NCBI GenBank assembly: GCA_964543195.1
Contig: CAZIXF010000021.1
Location: 1 to 64,000, forward strand
Reading direction: 5' to 3'
DNA length: 64,000 nt
Source of the DNA: JAGTVG01 sp964543195
GTDB lineage: Bacteria > Bacteroidota > Bacteroidia > Cytophagales > Cyclobacteriaceae
The notes below the pieces were generated by a model. The model was not told the origin of the DNA. It made no database searches and was given only the letters and a program-made list of their open reading frames with translations. Position numbers and translations under genes: made by a program. Positions 1 through 9,300 of the stretch are shown in pieces. Each line of letters opens with the position of its first letter. Position 1 is the stretch's first letter.

Positions 1-54
1 TTAAATAGTAAAAACGGTTTATTTTGAGAATGGTTTATGAATAATCGGGGTTAA
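1..54. repeat. Copy 1 of a perfect 54-bp dispersed repeat
   Basis: These 54 bases recur without a mismatch and in the same orientation at 32254-32307. Both copies end in AATCGGGGTTAA, and the sequences diverge right after it. The window starts exactly at the first shared base, so the rest of the element may lie to the left, or the scaffold may have been broken here because the repeat could not be resolved. The copy sits just past the 3' end of the ABC permease gene. Confidence 0.85.
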
Positions 55-78
55 GCTGTAATATTTTTCCCTTCATAC

Positions 79-1401
79 TTATTGGAATAACTTTTTATAT
101 ATATTGTATTTATTCCTTTTATAAATCTCATCGGATGATTTATAAATTATAAAAGCCACACCTATGTAAAAAGGTACCAGAATGTAAAACCAGGAATTAA
201 TCATTATCGTTGACAATAGCATTACCGCGCCCATTGAAATGAAGCCGCCCGGCAATGATGTTGAAGCCGTCACCTGAAAATTTGATTTAACCTGTTTTGG
301 AGCTACAACCGACCAGGTAAAAGATATCAAGGTAAAAACAATCGCCAGGGTCACATAAAAGAGAATTATATTAAATTGAATACCCCAGGAAAGAAAAACC
401 AATGGCAGGGTAATAATAGCATCCAGGAATAAAGGGTAGATAATGAGTTTGGATCCGGTTTTTGTAAATTCCTCGTATCCAGTAAAACCCAATTCGAGAT
501 TTAACCATAGCTTTTTCCAGAACCCCCAGATATTGTTGAAAATATATGTGTATACCGGAAGAGGAGATATTATTAACCAATAAATAAAATTCCCGCCTAA
601 TACGTGTTCATCCTTTTCATTCATCGAATACAAGTCCAATAATAATACCAGGATTTTAAACACCATCATCACCAAAAATGAGACCCTGATTTTTGTGTTT
701 TTCAGAAGTAATTTCAGATATGGATTGTGCTCAGCGGTATTGGTCCACAGAGTAAATTTTTTTCTTTCATTCGAATAATTGAATAAAACATAATCCGATA
801 AGGGCAATAGAAATAAACTGGCTAACATAATGGCGGACAGAGGATTATCAAGGTCCGCAAACTGAGAAATGCTTATTGCCAGAATGAGGATCAGCAATAG
901 TAAGAAAAGTAAATTTCCCCTCAATTTTTTTCTGAATTCAATACTCCGCTGAATGATCCTTCTGGTAAAATGGGCACCGAACAGGGCTATGAGGCTAACA
1001 CATAAAAAATATACAGACAATACGTCCAGGTAAACAACGCAGGTTATAATCATGATAAGCATAAAGGAATAAAAAGGAGAAGTCAATTCCGGTAACAGAT
1101 TTAACAGATACCTTTTTAAAACGGATATAGGATAAAATCCGGATAATGACTGGCTTAAGGGAATATAGGTGGGGAAAACCATCCTCAATAAAGCCAAGGA
1201 AAAGATTCCTAAGCATATATAGTGAATAAAGGTATATATTTCAACCTTATCTGAAGTATACATCTCATGGATGACTCCCGCCAGCATATAACCATAAAAC
1301 CAGGCCATGAGGATCGCAAAAAGGGCTATCAATAAATACCCGAATGATAAATGGTCCCTGAAGAAAGCTTTAAGTCTGTTTATTAATAATAAATAGATCA
1401 T
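79..1401 (-). CDS. ABC exporter permease (putative self-protection or export partner)
   Basis: This 440-residue, highly hydrophobic protein has about ten to twelve predicted membrane segments and no ATPase motifs. Its ATG overlaps the stop of the upstream ATPase gene by four bases (ATGA), the usual sign of translational coupling, so the two most likely form one ABC transporter. I do not recognise a named family beyond a Bacteroidota-type ABC permease. It is the last gene of the double-glycine peptide operon. In bacteriocin loci a separate ABC pair downstream of the peptide genes often confers immunity by pumping out the peptide; that role here is inference from position. General transport of another substrate remains possible. 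Confidence 0.6.
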   Translation of the reverse strand: MIYLLLINRLKAFFRDHLSFGYLLIALFAILMAWFYGYMLAGVIHEMYTSDKVEIYTFIHYICLGIFSLALLRMVFPTYIPLSQSLSGFYPISVLKRYLLNLLPELTSPFYSFMLIMIITCVVYLDVLSVYFLCVSLIALFGAHFTRRIIQRSIEFRKKLRGNLLFLLLLILILAISISQFADLDNPLSAIMLASLFLLPLSDYVLFNYSNERKKFTLWTNTAEHNPYLKLLLKNTKIRVSFLVMMVFKILVLLLDLYSMNEKDEHVLGGNFIYWLIISPLPVYTYIFNNIWGFWKKLWLNLELGFTGYEEFTKTGSKLIIYPLFLDAIITLPLVFLSWGIQFNIILFYVTLAIVFTLISFTWSVVAPKQVKSNFQVTASTSLPGGFISMGAVMLLSTIMINSWFYILVPFYIGVAFIIYKSSDEIYKRNKYNIYKKLFQ

Positions 1402-2150
1402 GTCCAGTCAAATTTATCCAATTGTCCTTCTCCACGGGGTTTCAGGATGTTAAGTAATGCGGCATCTATCTTCTGAATGCCATTTTCCGTAAAGTCCTGC
1501 AACAAGGAATCAAAAACCAGATGCCTTTCGTGCAGAACACCAATATGTGTTGTGATTTTCTCCACATAGGAAAGGTCGTGTGATGACATGAAAATAACCC
1601 GGTCATCTCTTTGATACAATTTTAAAAAACGGATCATAAGATCTGCAGACACCAGGTCCAGTCCGGAAAAAGGTTCATCCAGTATCAACAGGTCCGGCGT
1701 ATGCATCACTGCCGCACAGAAAGCGATCTTTTTTTTCATGCCATGAGAGTAATTCGATGTACTTTTTTTCAGGTCACGGGGATCTTCGAAAAAATAATGG
1801 AAGAGATCATTGATCCGCCGCTCCAGTTTATCTCCTGATAGTTTATACATCTTTCCGATGAAATATAAGTAGTCATATCCATTAAATTCATCTATCAGAG
1901 GCAACTCCTCAGTAACTGCCCCGATCCTTGTTTTATCGGCCGTATTGATCTTTTTAAGGTTTTTGTTAAAAAGTTCAATTGCCCCCGAATCAGGCTCTAA
2001 AAGATCCAGCAACAGGTTAATGAGCGTGGTCTTCCCTGCCCCGTTTTTCCCAAGAAGGGAATATACCTGTCCCGGGTTGACATTTATTGTTATATTCTCA
2101 AGAACTATATTCTTATCATAGCCTTTGTTGATATTTTTTATGCAGATCAT
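1398..2150 (-). CDS. ABC transporter ATP-binding protein
   Basis: A 250-residue stand-alone nucleotide-binding domain. Walker A is GKNGAGKT at about residues 34-41, Walker B is LLILDEP at about 154-160, and SSHDL supplies the switch histidine. The signature motif reads YSHGMKK (about 134-140) instead of the classical LSGGQ, a variation common in drug- and bacteriocin-resistance type exporters. The gene overlaps the downstream permease gene by four bases. It lies 80 nt below a strong stem-loop that separates it from the two precursor peptide genes, so it may be transcribed at a lower level than they are. Likely role: energising export of, or immunity to, the peptides of this operon (inferred). 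Confidence 0.8.
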   Translation of the reverse strand: MICIKNINKGYDKNIVLENITINVNPGQVYSLLGKNGAGKTTLINLLLDLLEPDSGAIELFNKNLKKINTADKTRIGAVTEELPLIDEFNGYDYLYFIGKMYKLSGDKLERRINDLFHYFFEDPRDLKKSTSNYSHGMKKKIAFCAAVMHTPDLLILDEPFSGLDLVSADLMIRFLKLYQRDDRVIFMSSHDLSYVEKITTHIGVLHERHLVFDSLLQDFTENGIQKIDAALLNILKPRGEGQLDKFDWT

Positions 2151-2230
2151 GAATGCTGGTATTTATACAGAAAATTAACCTGTTTTCTGATGGTCAATAA
2201 ATTGTTAAAACAAAATAGTAAACCAATTAA

Positions 2231-2259
2231 ACAAATGGTGAGCATACCTCACCATTTGT
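2231..2259 (-). terminator. 12-bp perfect stem-loop between peptide genes and ABC genes
   Basis: ACAAATGGTGAG (2231-2242) and CTCACCATTTGT (2248-2259) pair perfectly around a 5-nt loop. On the minus strand the hairpin begins 16 nt after the stop of the second peptide gene. The sequence that follows it is T-rich but not a clean U-tract. It could be a partial terminator or an RNA-stabilising 3' end that keeps peptide mRNA abundant while letting some transcription reach the ABC genes. Confidence 0.65.
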
Positions 2260-2275
2260 CATGTTTTCATGAAAT

Positions 2276-2440
2276 TTAATCATAAATTGTAGCTATGATC
2301 ATTCCCATGCATGTAGGACCAAATATCAATGCAGAAATTGGTGACACTAATGATGCAGCACAAGCAATTCCACCGATAATTGCGGTTGCCCGGTTTCCCG
2401 CGGAAATCATTTCCATTTGTTCGGTTTTTAATTTTTCCAT
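2276..2440 (-). CDS. Double-glycine-type leader peptide, bacteriocin-like precursor B
   Basis: A 54-residue ORF read directly from the sequence. The leader MEKLKTEQMEMISAG has the spacing of double-glycine leaders (hydrophobic residues at 4, 9 and 12, and an AG pair at 14-15). The predicted 39-residue core is hydrophobic and rich in Gly and Ala, with small-residue spacing around IIGGIACAAS and two cysteines (27 and 44) that could form a disulfide. The leader length is exactly that of the neighbouring precursor A. No modifying enzyme is encoded nearby. A longer ORF in another frame over the same bases has no such features and is a shadow. Family knowledge: such peptides are cut and exported by C39-peptidase ABC transporters, which is the gene just upstream. 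Confidence 0.75.
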   Translation of the reverse strand: MEKLKTEQMEMISAGNRATAIIGGIACAASLVSPISALIFGPTCMGMIIATIYD

Positions 2441-2472
2441 TTTTGTTAAATTTAAATGTTAACAATAATCTT

Positions 2473-2634
2473 TTAGAAAACATCAAATCTTAACCATCTA
2501 TAGCAACCCACTGCAGACAGTAAGCTTTTATAAGCCATTACACATGATGCCGCTCCCAGGAAATCCCTTACTTCCTGTTCAGTCAATTTTCCACCACTTA
2601 GGTGACTCATCTCGAAATCAGATAACTTTTTCAT
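2473..2634 (-). CDS. Double-glycine leader peptide, bacteriocin-like precursor A
   Basis: A 53-residue ORF. The leader MKKLSDFEMSHLSGG ends in a canonical GG at residues 14-15. The remaining 38-residue core starts KLTEQEVRDF and carries two cysteines (31 and 44), an amphipathic middle and an aromatic/basic tail (CYRWLRF). The gene starts 43 nt after the stop of the C39 exporter gene and 32 nt before precursor B, all on the minus strand. Paired precursors with equal leaders suggest a two-component bacteriocin; a pheromone-like signal is the alternative. Mature activity cannot be read from the sequence. Its small size and lack of neighbours of known bacteriocin class make it easy for automatic annotation to miss. 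Confidence 0.8.
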   Translation of the reverse strand: MKKLSDFEMSHLSGGKLTEQEVRDFLGAASCVMAYKSLLSAVGCYRWLRFDVF

Positions 2635-2677
2635 AACGATGAAATTTAATGGTTGAACATTTATTTAAATCGGGCAA

Positions 2678-4819
2678 TTAAAATGTTAATTGCTCTCTCT
2701 TTTTCTTTATGGTACATTCACTCAGTTCATATAATTCCTCAGCAATTGAAAGCATCTTCAGATCATGCGAAATGATCAATATTCCCGCCTGTTCCTTCCT
2801 GTTCTGAATCACATCAATAATAAACCGCTGAGTATCAGAATCAATAGATGAGGTAAATTCATCAAGAATTAAAAATCGTGGATTGCGAAAAAGGCTTCTT
2901 GCCAATCCCAATATTTGTTTTTGTCCACCGGAAAGTTTGATGCCATCCTCTCCCAATATGGCATTATAACCACCGGTAAAACCCGAAAAATATGGATCAA
3001 ATCCATGCTGTTTGCACCAACCATCAACTTTATTATTTATTACAGGATCATCAGTAAGGGTTAAATTAAAAAGCAATGTATTATTGAATATCTTGATGTT
3101 CTGGGGTACCACACCCAATATTTTCCTGTATTCATTCAGATCATACTGATCAATATCCACATCATCAAGATATATTTTCCCGTAATTGGGTATTAATGAT
3201 TTTGTGATAAGATGAACAAGTGTGCTCTTTCCTGTACCATTTTTCCCGGTTAGCAACTTGATCTTTCCCATGGTTAAAGAAAAATTTACATCCTTCAATA
3301 GGTCAAGGGATCCTGGATAGTTAAATCCCACATCAGTTAATTTTAATTCGAATAATCTCCGGGGAACCTCTTTTTGACCGGTTGAACCTTCCGTTTCCAT
3401 GGTAGTGAATTCGCTCATTCGTATAAAAGCCACCTTGGCTTCCTGGTATTGTATATAAAACGAATTCAGGTTGGTTAGAGAGGGAATAATGTAATTTGAA
3501 AGAGACAGAATTGCTACCAGTGCACCCAGCATGAGCTGATCCGTAATGACAAAGTAGGATGACAATCCAATCAGGGATACAAACAGCAATATATTCAGAG
3601 TATTGGTGATAAATAGAAAACTGATTTGAACTTTACCAAGATTATATCGGAAATCCTGATATCGGGTATAGTACATATTGGCTGTTTTTTCAAAAAAAGA
3701 GGCAGCCAGGTTAGATTTTATAGTTTCAATTCCGGATAGGGTATCTATATAATTCCCTTCATTAACAGCATATGCCCCCAAGGTAAGATGTTGAAGGGAT
3801 AATATCGAATTGTTCATTTTTTTCACAATGATTAGATACAGCGGCAAAAAAAACAGTAATACAAGTCCGGCCGTGAAAGAATAATAGAATATTGCTGAAA
3901 CGGAAACCAATATGACCATAAAATCAACTAGGGAATTTCCAATTAAATGACTGATTGTAGTCTGGATCTTTTTTGTGTCGTTCATCCGGGATATCATTTC
4001 TCCGCTCCGGGTTGAATGAAAAAAGCTCAGGGGTAGGTTTAACATTAAGGTGAAAAATTTATTAATCAGACGAATGTTAAAAATCTTGCTTTGTATTAAT
4101 AGTAGCTGTGATCTGATGTAACCTATCAATCCCTGGGCGATCAGTAATATTCCTAACAATAAAATACTGAAAATTAAGAGCCTTATCTCCTCATTCGGTA
4201 AAAGAAAATCAATCAATTTTTGTGAAAAAATGGCTGTAGCCAGTGAAAAAACCGAGACTATAAGACCCAGAAAAAATGCTGAAAACAATATATGAAAATC
4301 AGCCTTTATGAAATTCAAAAAATAATAAAAGTTTTTGTGATGGTTTTTCCTTTTAAAATCCTGATTAGGGCTTAAAACCAACAGGGTTTTCGACCTCCAG
4401 TACTCCTTTAATTGAGTTCTGGTCCATATTTTAATCCCATACCGCGGATCTCCAATGATGGCACAACCTCCTTTAAAACCATAAAACACCACATAATGCT
4501 GCATTAACGGATCGATAATCACATGTAAAATAGCCGGAGCTTCAAGTTTAACCAGGTCATCGATTGATTTCGCTTCATAACCATCCACATCGAACCCCAA
4601 TTTACTGGCTGCGTGATATAATCCAAGTAAGTTGGTGCCATGCTGGTTTGTTCCACTTAATATCCTGAGTCTATGATTGTATTCATAACTCCCGTGATAC
4701 CTTAAAACAGAAGCCAGGCAGGCCACCCCACAATCTGATTGTCCCTGTTGAAGCTGAAAACTTTTCTTAATAAAAGAGATATTCAACTTTTTATTATTTA
4801 TTTTCTTGTAGGGATTCAT
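2678..4819 (-). CDS. Peptidase-containing ABC transporter (C39 bacteriocin processing/export)
   Basis: At 713 residues this has the full length of the PCAT family. The N-terminal C39 cysteine protease shows QSDCGVAC with catalytic Cys30, His108 (MQHYVVF) and Asp124 (IGDPRYG), in the family's normal spacing. Six membrane segments follow (about 160-440). The C-terminal ATPase has Walker A GKNGTGKS, signature LSGGQ and Walker B FLILDE with a switch SHDL. It should cleave the double-glycine leaders of the two downstream precursors and pump the cores across the inner membrane. Its start overlaps the end of the thioredoxin-like gene by 26 nt, so translation is probably coupled. All key residues are intact. 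Confidence 0.93.
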   Translation of the reverse strand: MNPYKKINNKKLNISFIKKSFQLQQGQSDCGVACLASVLRYHGSYEYNHRLRILSGTNQHGTNLLGLYHAASKLGFDVDGYEAKSIDDLVKLEAPAILHVIIDPLMQHYVVFYGFKGGCAIIGDPRYGIKIWTRTQLKEYWRSKTLLVLSPNQDFKRKNHHKNFYYFLNFIKADFHILFSAFFLGLIVSVFSLATAIFSQKLIDFLLPNEEIRLLIFSILLLGILLIAQGLIGYIRSQLLLIQSKIFNIRLINKFFTLMLNLPLSFFHSTRSGEMISRMNDTKKIQTTISHLIGNSLVDFMVILVSVSAIFYYSFTAGLVLLFFLPLYLIIVKKMNNSILSLQHLTLGAYAVNEGNYIDTLSGIETIKSNLAASFFEKTANMYYTRYQDFRYNLGKVQISFLFITNTLNILLFVSLIGLSSYFVITDQLMLGALVAILSLSNYIIPSLTNLNSFYIQYQEAKVAFIRMSEFTTMETEGSTGQKEVPRRLFELKLTDVGFNYPGSLDLLKDVNFSLTMGKIKLLTGKNGTGKSTLVHLITKSLIPNYGKIYLDDVDIDQYDLNEYRKILGVVPQNIKIFNNTLLFNLTLTDDPVINNKVDGWCKQHGFDPYFSGFTGGYNAILGEDGIKLSGGQKQILGLARSLFRNPRFLILDEFTSSIDSDTQRFIIDVIQNRKEQAGILIISHDLKMLSIAEELYELSECTIKKKREQLTF

Positions 4820-5297
4820 ATAATTGCTTTAAAATTATATCTGCATCCACTTCTCCTTTGAAGTGTCTATAAAGCTTATTATCCTTATATATAAGTGTTT
4901 GGGGAGCAATACCCGGAAAAATATTTAAAACACTTTCGGACCGTGTACGCACAAAATATTCCTGCAATCCATATGTCTCAAGAAATTGAAGTGCCTGACC
5001 CTGGGGTTCAATGGAAATAAGATAAAGATCGTATTTTTTCAGGTCATTTTTAATATCTGAAAAACCTTGAATTTCCTTGCGGCAATAATCACATTCACTG
5101 TTAAAATAAACCAGAACTGAATACTCCCTGTTTCTCCGGGTAACTATTCCAAGGCTATCTGTAACCGCTTTTAGTGATGAAAGGACTCTTTTTTTTCTTT
5201 TTGACCTTTCCAGATTTTTATAGCTGGCTACAATTAAAAGCACTGCAATAAGGCTAACAATTCCAATAATTGAATTTAGAATTATCCTTTTTTTCAT
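4794..5297 (-). CDS. Membrane-anchored thioredoxin-like (TlpA/AhpC-TSA type) protein
   Basis: The protein of 167 residues has an N-terminal hydrophobic anchor (about 5-25) followed by a basic stretch and a thioredoxin fold. The redox motif is CDYC (Cys69, Cys72) in YFNSECDYC, and a likely cis-proline lies in GIAPQTL (Pro132). I chose the ATG at 5297 because it overlaps the upstream stop as ATGA; an in-frame ATG at 5339 lies inside the upstream gene. It should act on the outer face of the inner membrane. Both exported peptides have two core cysteines, so it may form or reduce their disulfides, or keep the exporter's catalytic cysteine reduced. These roles are inference. Confidence 0.8.
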   Translation of the reverse strand: MKKRIILNSIIGIVSLIAVLLIVASYKNLERSKRKKRVLSSLKAVTDSLGIVTRRNREYSVLVYFNSECDYCRKEIQGFSDIKNDLKKYDLYLISIEPQGQALQFLETYGLQEYFVRTRSESVLNIFPGIAPQTLIYKDNKLYRHFKGEVDADIILKQLYESLQENK

Positions 5298-5968
5298 GAT
5301 ACAATATTGACTATTAAAAAAGTAATAAATGCTATCCATATTATATAACCAAGCCCATAAAAAACAGTGGTAAAGGAAAGTGTTGAATCGAAATCAATAT
5401 TTAGTAAGTGACTGAAAATCAGAGCGATGAACACCAGATGAAAAAGTACAAAAAGATTTAATGACTTAAGAGGAAAAATCATCCATTCATCAATCTCATT
5501 GTATTCAAAAATATTCATTAGGGATAAAGGCTGGAAGTACTGGATATCCGTCAGAGTATAATTTGTTTTTATTACAGAAAAATAAAATAAAGTGATGATC
5601 ATGGGAATAAACCAAATATATTCTGCGACAACAATAACCTTGAAGGTTACACTGAATGTGCCTTTATAATTATAGAGAATCAAGCCACAATACATCCACA
5701 CTGCCATAGTAAAAAATTTAAGCAGATAAAATAAAGGGATTGTAAGATAATTCAACCATTCATACCTCGATCTGAATTGCAATAATTCTAATATCCTGTT
5801 TGCTGAAAGCTGGTCCCTAAAGTGTTGAAAATATAGATTCTCATTAAGGAGAAAGTGCTGGAGATAATAGTTCCCTGCAAGCACTATTCCAGTAAATGCT
5901 ATAAAGAAATAAATAGTTGGTATTTTTAAAACAGATTTTTCATCTCCTATAATGGGTATTGTTTTCAT
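5294..5968 (-). CDS. Polytopic membrane protein of peptide-export operon, unknown function
   Basis: A 224-residue protein with about five membrane segments and no catalytic motif I can identify. It is the first gene of the minus-strand operon and overlaps the thioredoxin-like gene by four bases. Membrane proteins of this size are frequent companions of C39 exporters in Bacteroidota, and an accessory export or immunity function is possible but not shown. Composition is AT-rich like the rest of the operon and unlike the GC-richer CHAT gene beyond the gap. Confidence 0.6.
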   Translation of the reverse strand: MKTIPIIGDEKSVLKIPTIYFFIAFTGIVLAGNYYLQHFLLNENLYFQHFRDQLSANRILELLQFRSRYEWLNYLTIPLFYLLKFFTMAVWMYCGLILYNYKGTFSVTFKVIVVAEYIWFIPMIITLFYFSVIKTNYTLTDIQYFQPLSLMNIFEYNEIDEWMIFPLKSLNLFVLFHLVFIALIFSHLLNIDFDSTLSFTTVFYGLGYIIWIAFITFLIVNIVS

Positions 5969-6279
5969 TACATAGCTGTGTGTAAAAAGTTGAACAAATT
6001 GTTAAGCTGGCAATTACGATCATAATTTAAAAAAAAATTTAATTTAAAAAAACTACAACATAAAAATTAATTTCATTTCTTTGATCATTATTCAGATCCA
6101 GTCGACTCTCAGCCAACTGGTAAGAATATGATCCCCAGATCCTCTGATATCTGATAGAGGCTTGAAAGCGGTTCACCATTGGTAATAAAAAACAGGGAAT
6201 TATTACTGCAATCAAAATGTTTATGCATATAAAGTATTATCTTCATTTTTCCCGAAACAGATCCTGATCGCCAATTCAA
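5969..6279. other. Upstream region of peptide operon, AT-rich
   Basis: Presumed promoter region of the minus-strand operon, with long A and T tracts at about 6028-6065. I could not place a good TAnnTTTG box. On the minus strand a frame is open from the gap to 6109 and could be the end of a protein (it reads MKIILYMHKHFDCSNNS from 6246). It is too short and too close to the gap to call as a gene. Confidence 0.4.
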
Positions 6280-6379
6280 NNNNNNNNNNNNNNNNNNNNN
6301 NNNNNNNNNNNNNNNNNNNNNNNNNNNNNNNNNNNNNNNNNNNNNNNNNNNNNNNNNNNNNNNNNNNNNNNNNNNNNNN
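6280..6379. other. Assembly gap (100 N)
   Basis: A run of exactly 100 undetermined bases, the usual scaffolding placeholder, so the true distance is unknown. It removes the start of the CHAT gene and possibly a gene boundary. Base composition changes across it from AT-rich to GC-rich, so the join should be treated with caution. Confidence 0.97.
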
Positions 6380-9300
6380 TGGCCCTGGCATCGGCCTCCC
6401 GGGCACAAACGGAAAAAGACCTGCTGAAGCAATGGTATGCGCACGAGGACCGTATCGAGGACTTCCTGGACCGGGGGGATTTTGAGGGTGGACTCGATGA
6501 AGCTTTCGGCGCACTGGACTGGGCCATGAACACCTTCCGGGAAAGCCACCAGGATTTTCTGTATCATAAGTCACTCAAATTATTCCATATCCTTTACCGT
6601 GAAATGGACACCCTCGAATCCGTGCTGTCCATCGCTGAAGACTGGAATGAACTGATCCGGAAAGAGCTCGATCCCTGGGAAGAATTATATATCACCGCGG
6701 TCAGGGACATGGTTACTCTTTACTACCGCTACGACCAACCTGAACCGGCCAGGCAGCAGTGGGAGCATATCCGTTATAAAGCCCATCCGGACAGCCTGAA
6801 TTCATCCAGTATCACACAACTGCTCTTTGTGATCAGGGAATATTACCGGCATGGGGACAGGGATTTCGCCCTCAATCGGTTGAAAAACATGTTATCGGAA
6901 CTGAACACACTGATACCCGCCTGGGGACCGGTGTATTTCAGCTTAGCCGGAGCCGCAGCCGGCTTTTGCCGGGAGACGGGAGAAGAGAACCTGGCCGATT
7001 CGCTGTACCATTATTTTAAAGAACCGGCAACCGGACCGGATCCTGAGTTTTCTTACTATGATTCACAGAAACTGATTGAATTTTATACGGAACGGGAGAA
7101 TCACGCGGCCGTCATTTTCCTGAATGAAACGACCCTTGACATGATGAAAGCCAATCGTTCGCCGGAGGATGAGAAGCTGTTTTCTGCCTTTTATGCGGTA
7201 GCCGATAATTATGAAAAGGCCGGGATCGACAGCCTTGTGGAAAAGCATTTAATTACCCATGCAGAAATGACCCGTAAATACGATGATAATAATCCCATGC
7301 GGGGGTATCTTCACCTGGCTTCTTTTTATGCAAGAAAAGGACGGTTCGATAAATCGGAACCGCTTTATCGCGAATTCATCAAATCATCCGGGAATATAAA
7401 CCTGTCCGGGGATTCATTTGCTGATTATCATCTGAAAAATACCATTAAAAGCCTTGCCCGTCAATATTTATACGCGGGACTTTATGAACCGGCCCTGCAT
7501 CTTTTCGAACAGGAATACCGGCTCAGAAATGAAGAACCGGAACGTTTTTCGAAAAAGATCAGGTCCTCGGTAACCGGTGAAATGGGGCTTTGTCATTATT
7601 ACCTTGGTCAAATCCACAAGGCCGATTCTTTACTGAGTAAAGCCCTTTCCCTGGACCCGGAAAATATTGCAGCCATCAATAACCTGGCCCTGGTCTATAA
7701 GAAACAGAAGGAATATGAGAAAGCCAGGGCATTGTTCCAAAAAGTTGAAAAACGGTTATTGGAAAGCACCACCCCATCCCGGTATAACCTCGCCATCGTC
7801 AGGTTCAACATTGGGGACCTGGAAAAAAGCAAGGGAAATCTCAGGGAAGCGGAAAAGCTCATGCTCGAAGCCTTTGCCGATCAGCAGGACCTTCCTCCTT
7901 TTGACCGTACCTATCTCCATTCATTGAACGATCTGGCCGAATATTATGCATTGACCCGGGACTATCCGAAAGCATATGAATATTATCAGGAGTTATTTGC
8001 GATCCGCCTGCAGCAGATCCATCATTATTTTGAGGTGCTGGCCCAGGTAGAAAAAGAACAATTCTATTCGAATATCAGGGACGAGTTCGAGATCTTCAAT
8101 TTTTTTGCACTGCATTACTTTCCTCAATTCCCGGAAATAACCGGCAGCATGTATAATTACCAGCTTTCTACCAAAGCCATTCTGCTCAGAGCCTCCCAGA
8201 AACTTAGAAAAAATATACTGGAAAGCGGGGACAGCGTGCTTATCCGGAAGTTTGGACAATGGGAAAACCTGAAGCAGGATCTCGCCCGGACCTATCAGCA
8301 AAACCGTACCGGAAAGGAGGTGGATTCCCTCGAAACGTCGATCTATGAGCTGGAAAAATTTTTAACCACCTCGTACTCCCGGTTTGAACAAAAAACCAGA
8401 TCAGCCTATCACTGGACCGATGTCCGGGATCAACTGCAGCCCGGGGAAGCCGCCATTGAGATGATCCGGATCCGTAATTATGATTTTCAGGAATCAACTA
8501 CGGATCGTGACTCAATAATCTATGCAGCCCTGATAGTCAAAAGCACCACAATCGATCATCCGGAACTGGTAGTGCTTCCAAACGGGAAGGAGATGGAAGG
8601 AAAGTGGCTCAACTATTACCGTAATGGCATTCAATACCAGATCAGGGATACCCTGTCCTATTTTCACTTCTGGGATCCGGTAAAACGGATACTGGATGAT
8701 ACAAAGCGGGTTTACTTTTCTCCGGATGGAGTTTACAACCTGATTAATCTCAACACACTTTTTAATCCGGATGGGAAGAAATATTTGCTCGATGAAATAG
8801 AAATCCAACAGGTGACCAACACCCGCGATCTGCTGGCCCGTAATGCCGTAAATGAAAGGCAAAAATCCATAGTCAAGAGGCTGGCGGTACTTTTCGGGAA
8901 TCCGGCGTTTCATGATGAATCGGAAGAACTATTTGCTTCTTCAGGGGAAAGTATTCCTGATTACAGGGTCAGCAGGGTACGAGGCGCGGATCTTGTCCCC
9001 CTTCCAGGCACGCTGGCCGAAGTGAACAGCATTTCCGGATTTTTAAGCGATCTGGATTGGATGTTCGAAATGTATACCGGCAAAAAAGCCTCTGAAGGCC
9101 AACTCAAACGAGTCCGGAACCCTCGAATATTGCATGTTGCCACTCATGGATTTTTCATGGGATCCGGTCCGGTGGACCAACCGGAAAAGGCGCTTCTGCA
9201 GTCCGGCCTGATGATGGCCGGTGCCGCCGTATCAACGGATGAAAATAGTGATGTATTGAAACAGGTGCAGCGGGGGGAAGACGGCATTCTTACCGCCTAT

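Noticed and set aside
2280..2486. 68-residue minus-strand ORF in the peptide region
   Set aside because: It overlaps the start of precursor B in another frame, is basic and featureless, and has no leader. The frame with the double-glycine-type leader is preferred.
6109..6567. Minus-strand ORFs running through the assembly gap
   Set aside because: They are open only because undetermined bases carry no stops, and they oppose the clear CHAT frame on the plus strand. The part before the gap (to 6246) is only a weak candidate.
8240..8913. Minus-strand ORFs inside the CHAT gene
   Set aside because: Shadows of the GC-richer coding sequence on the other strand; no recognisable protein features.
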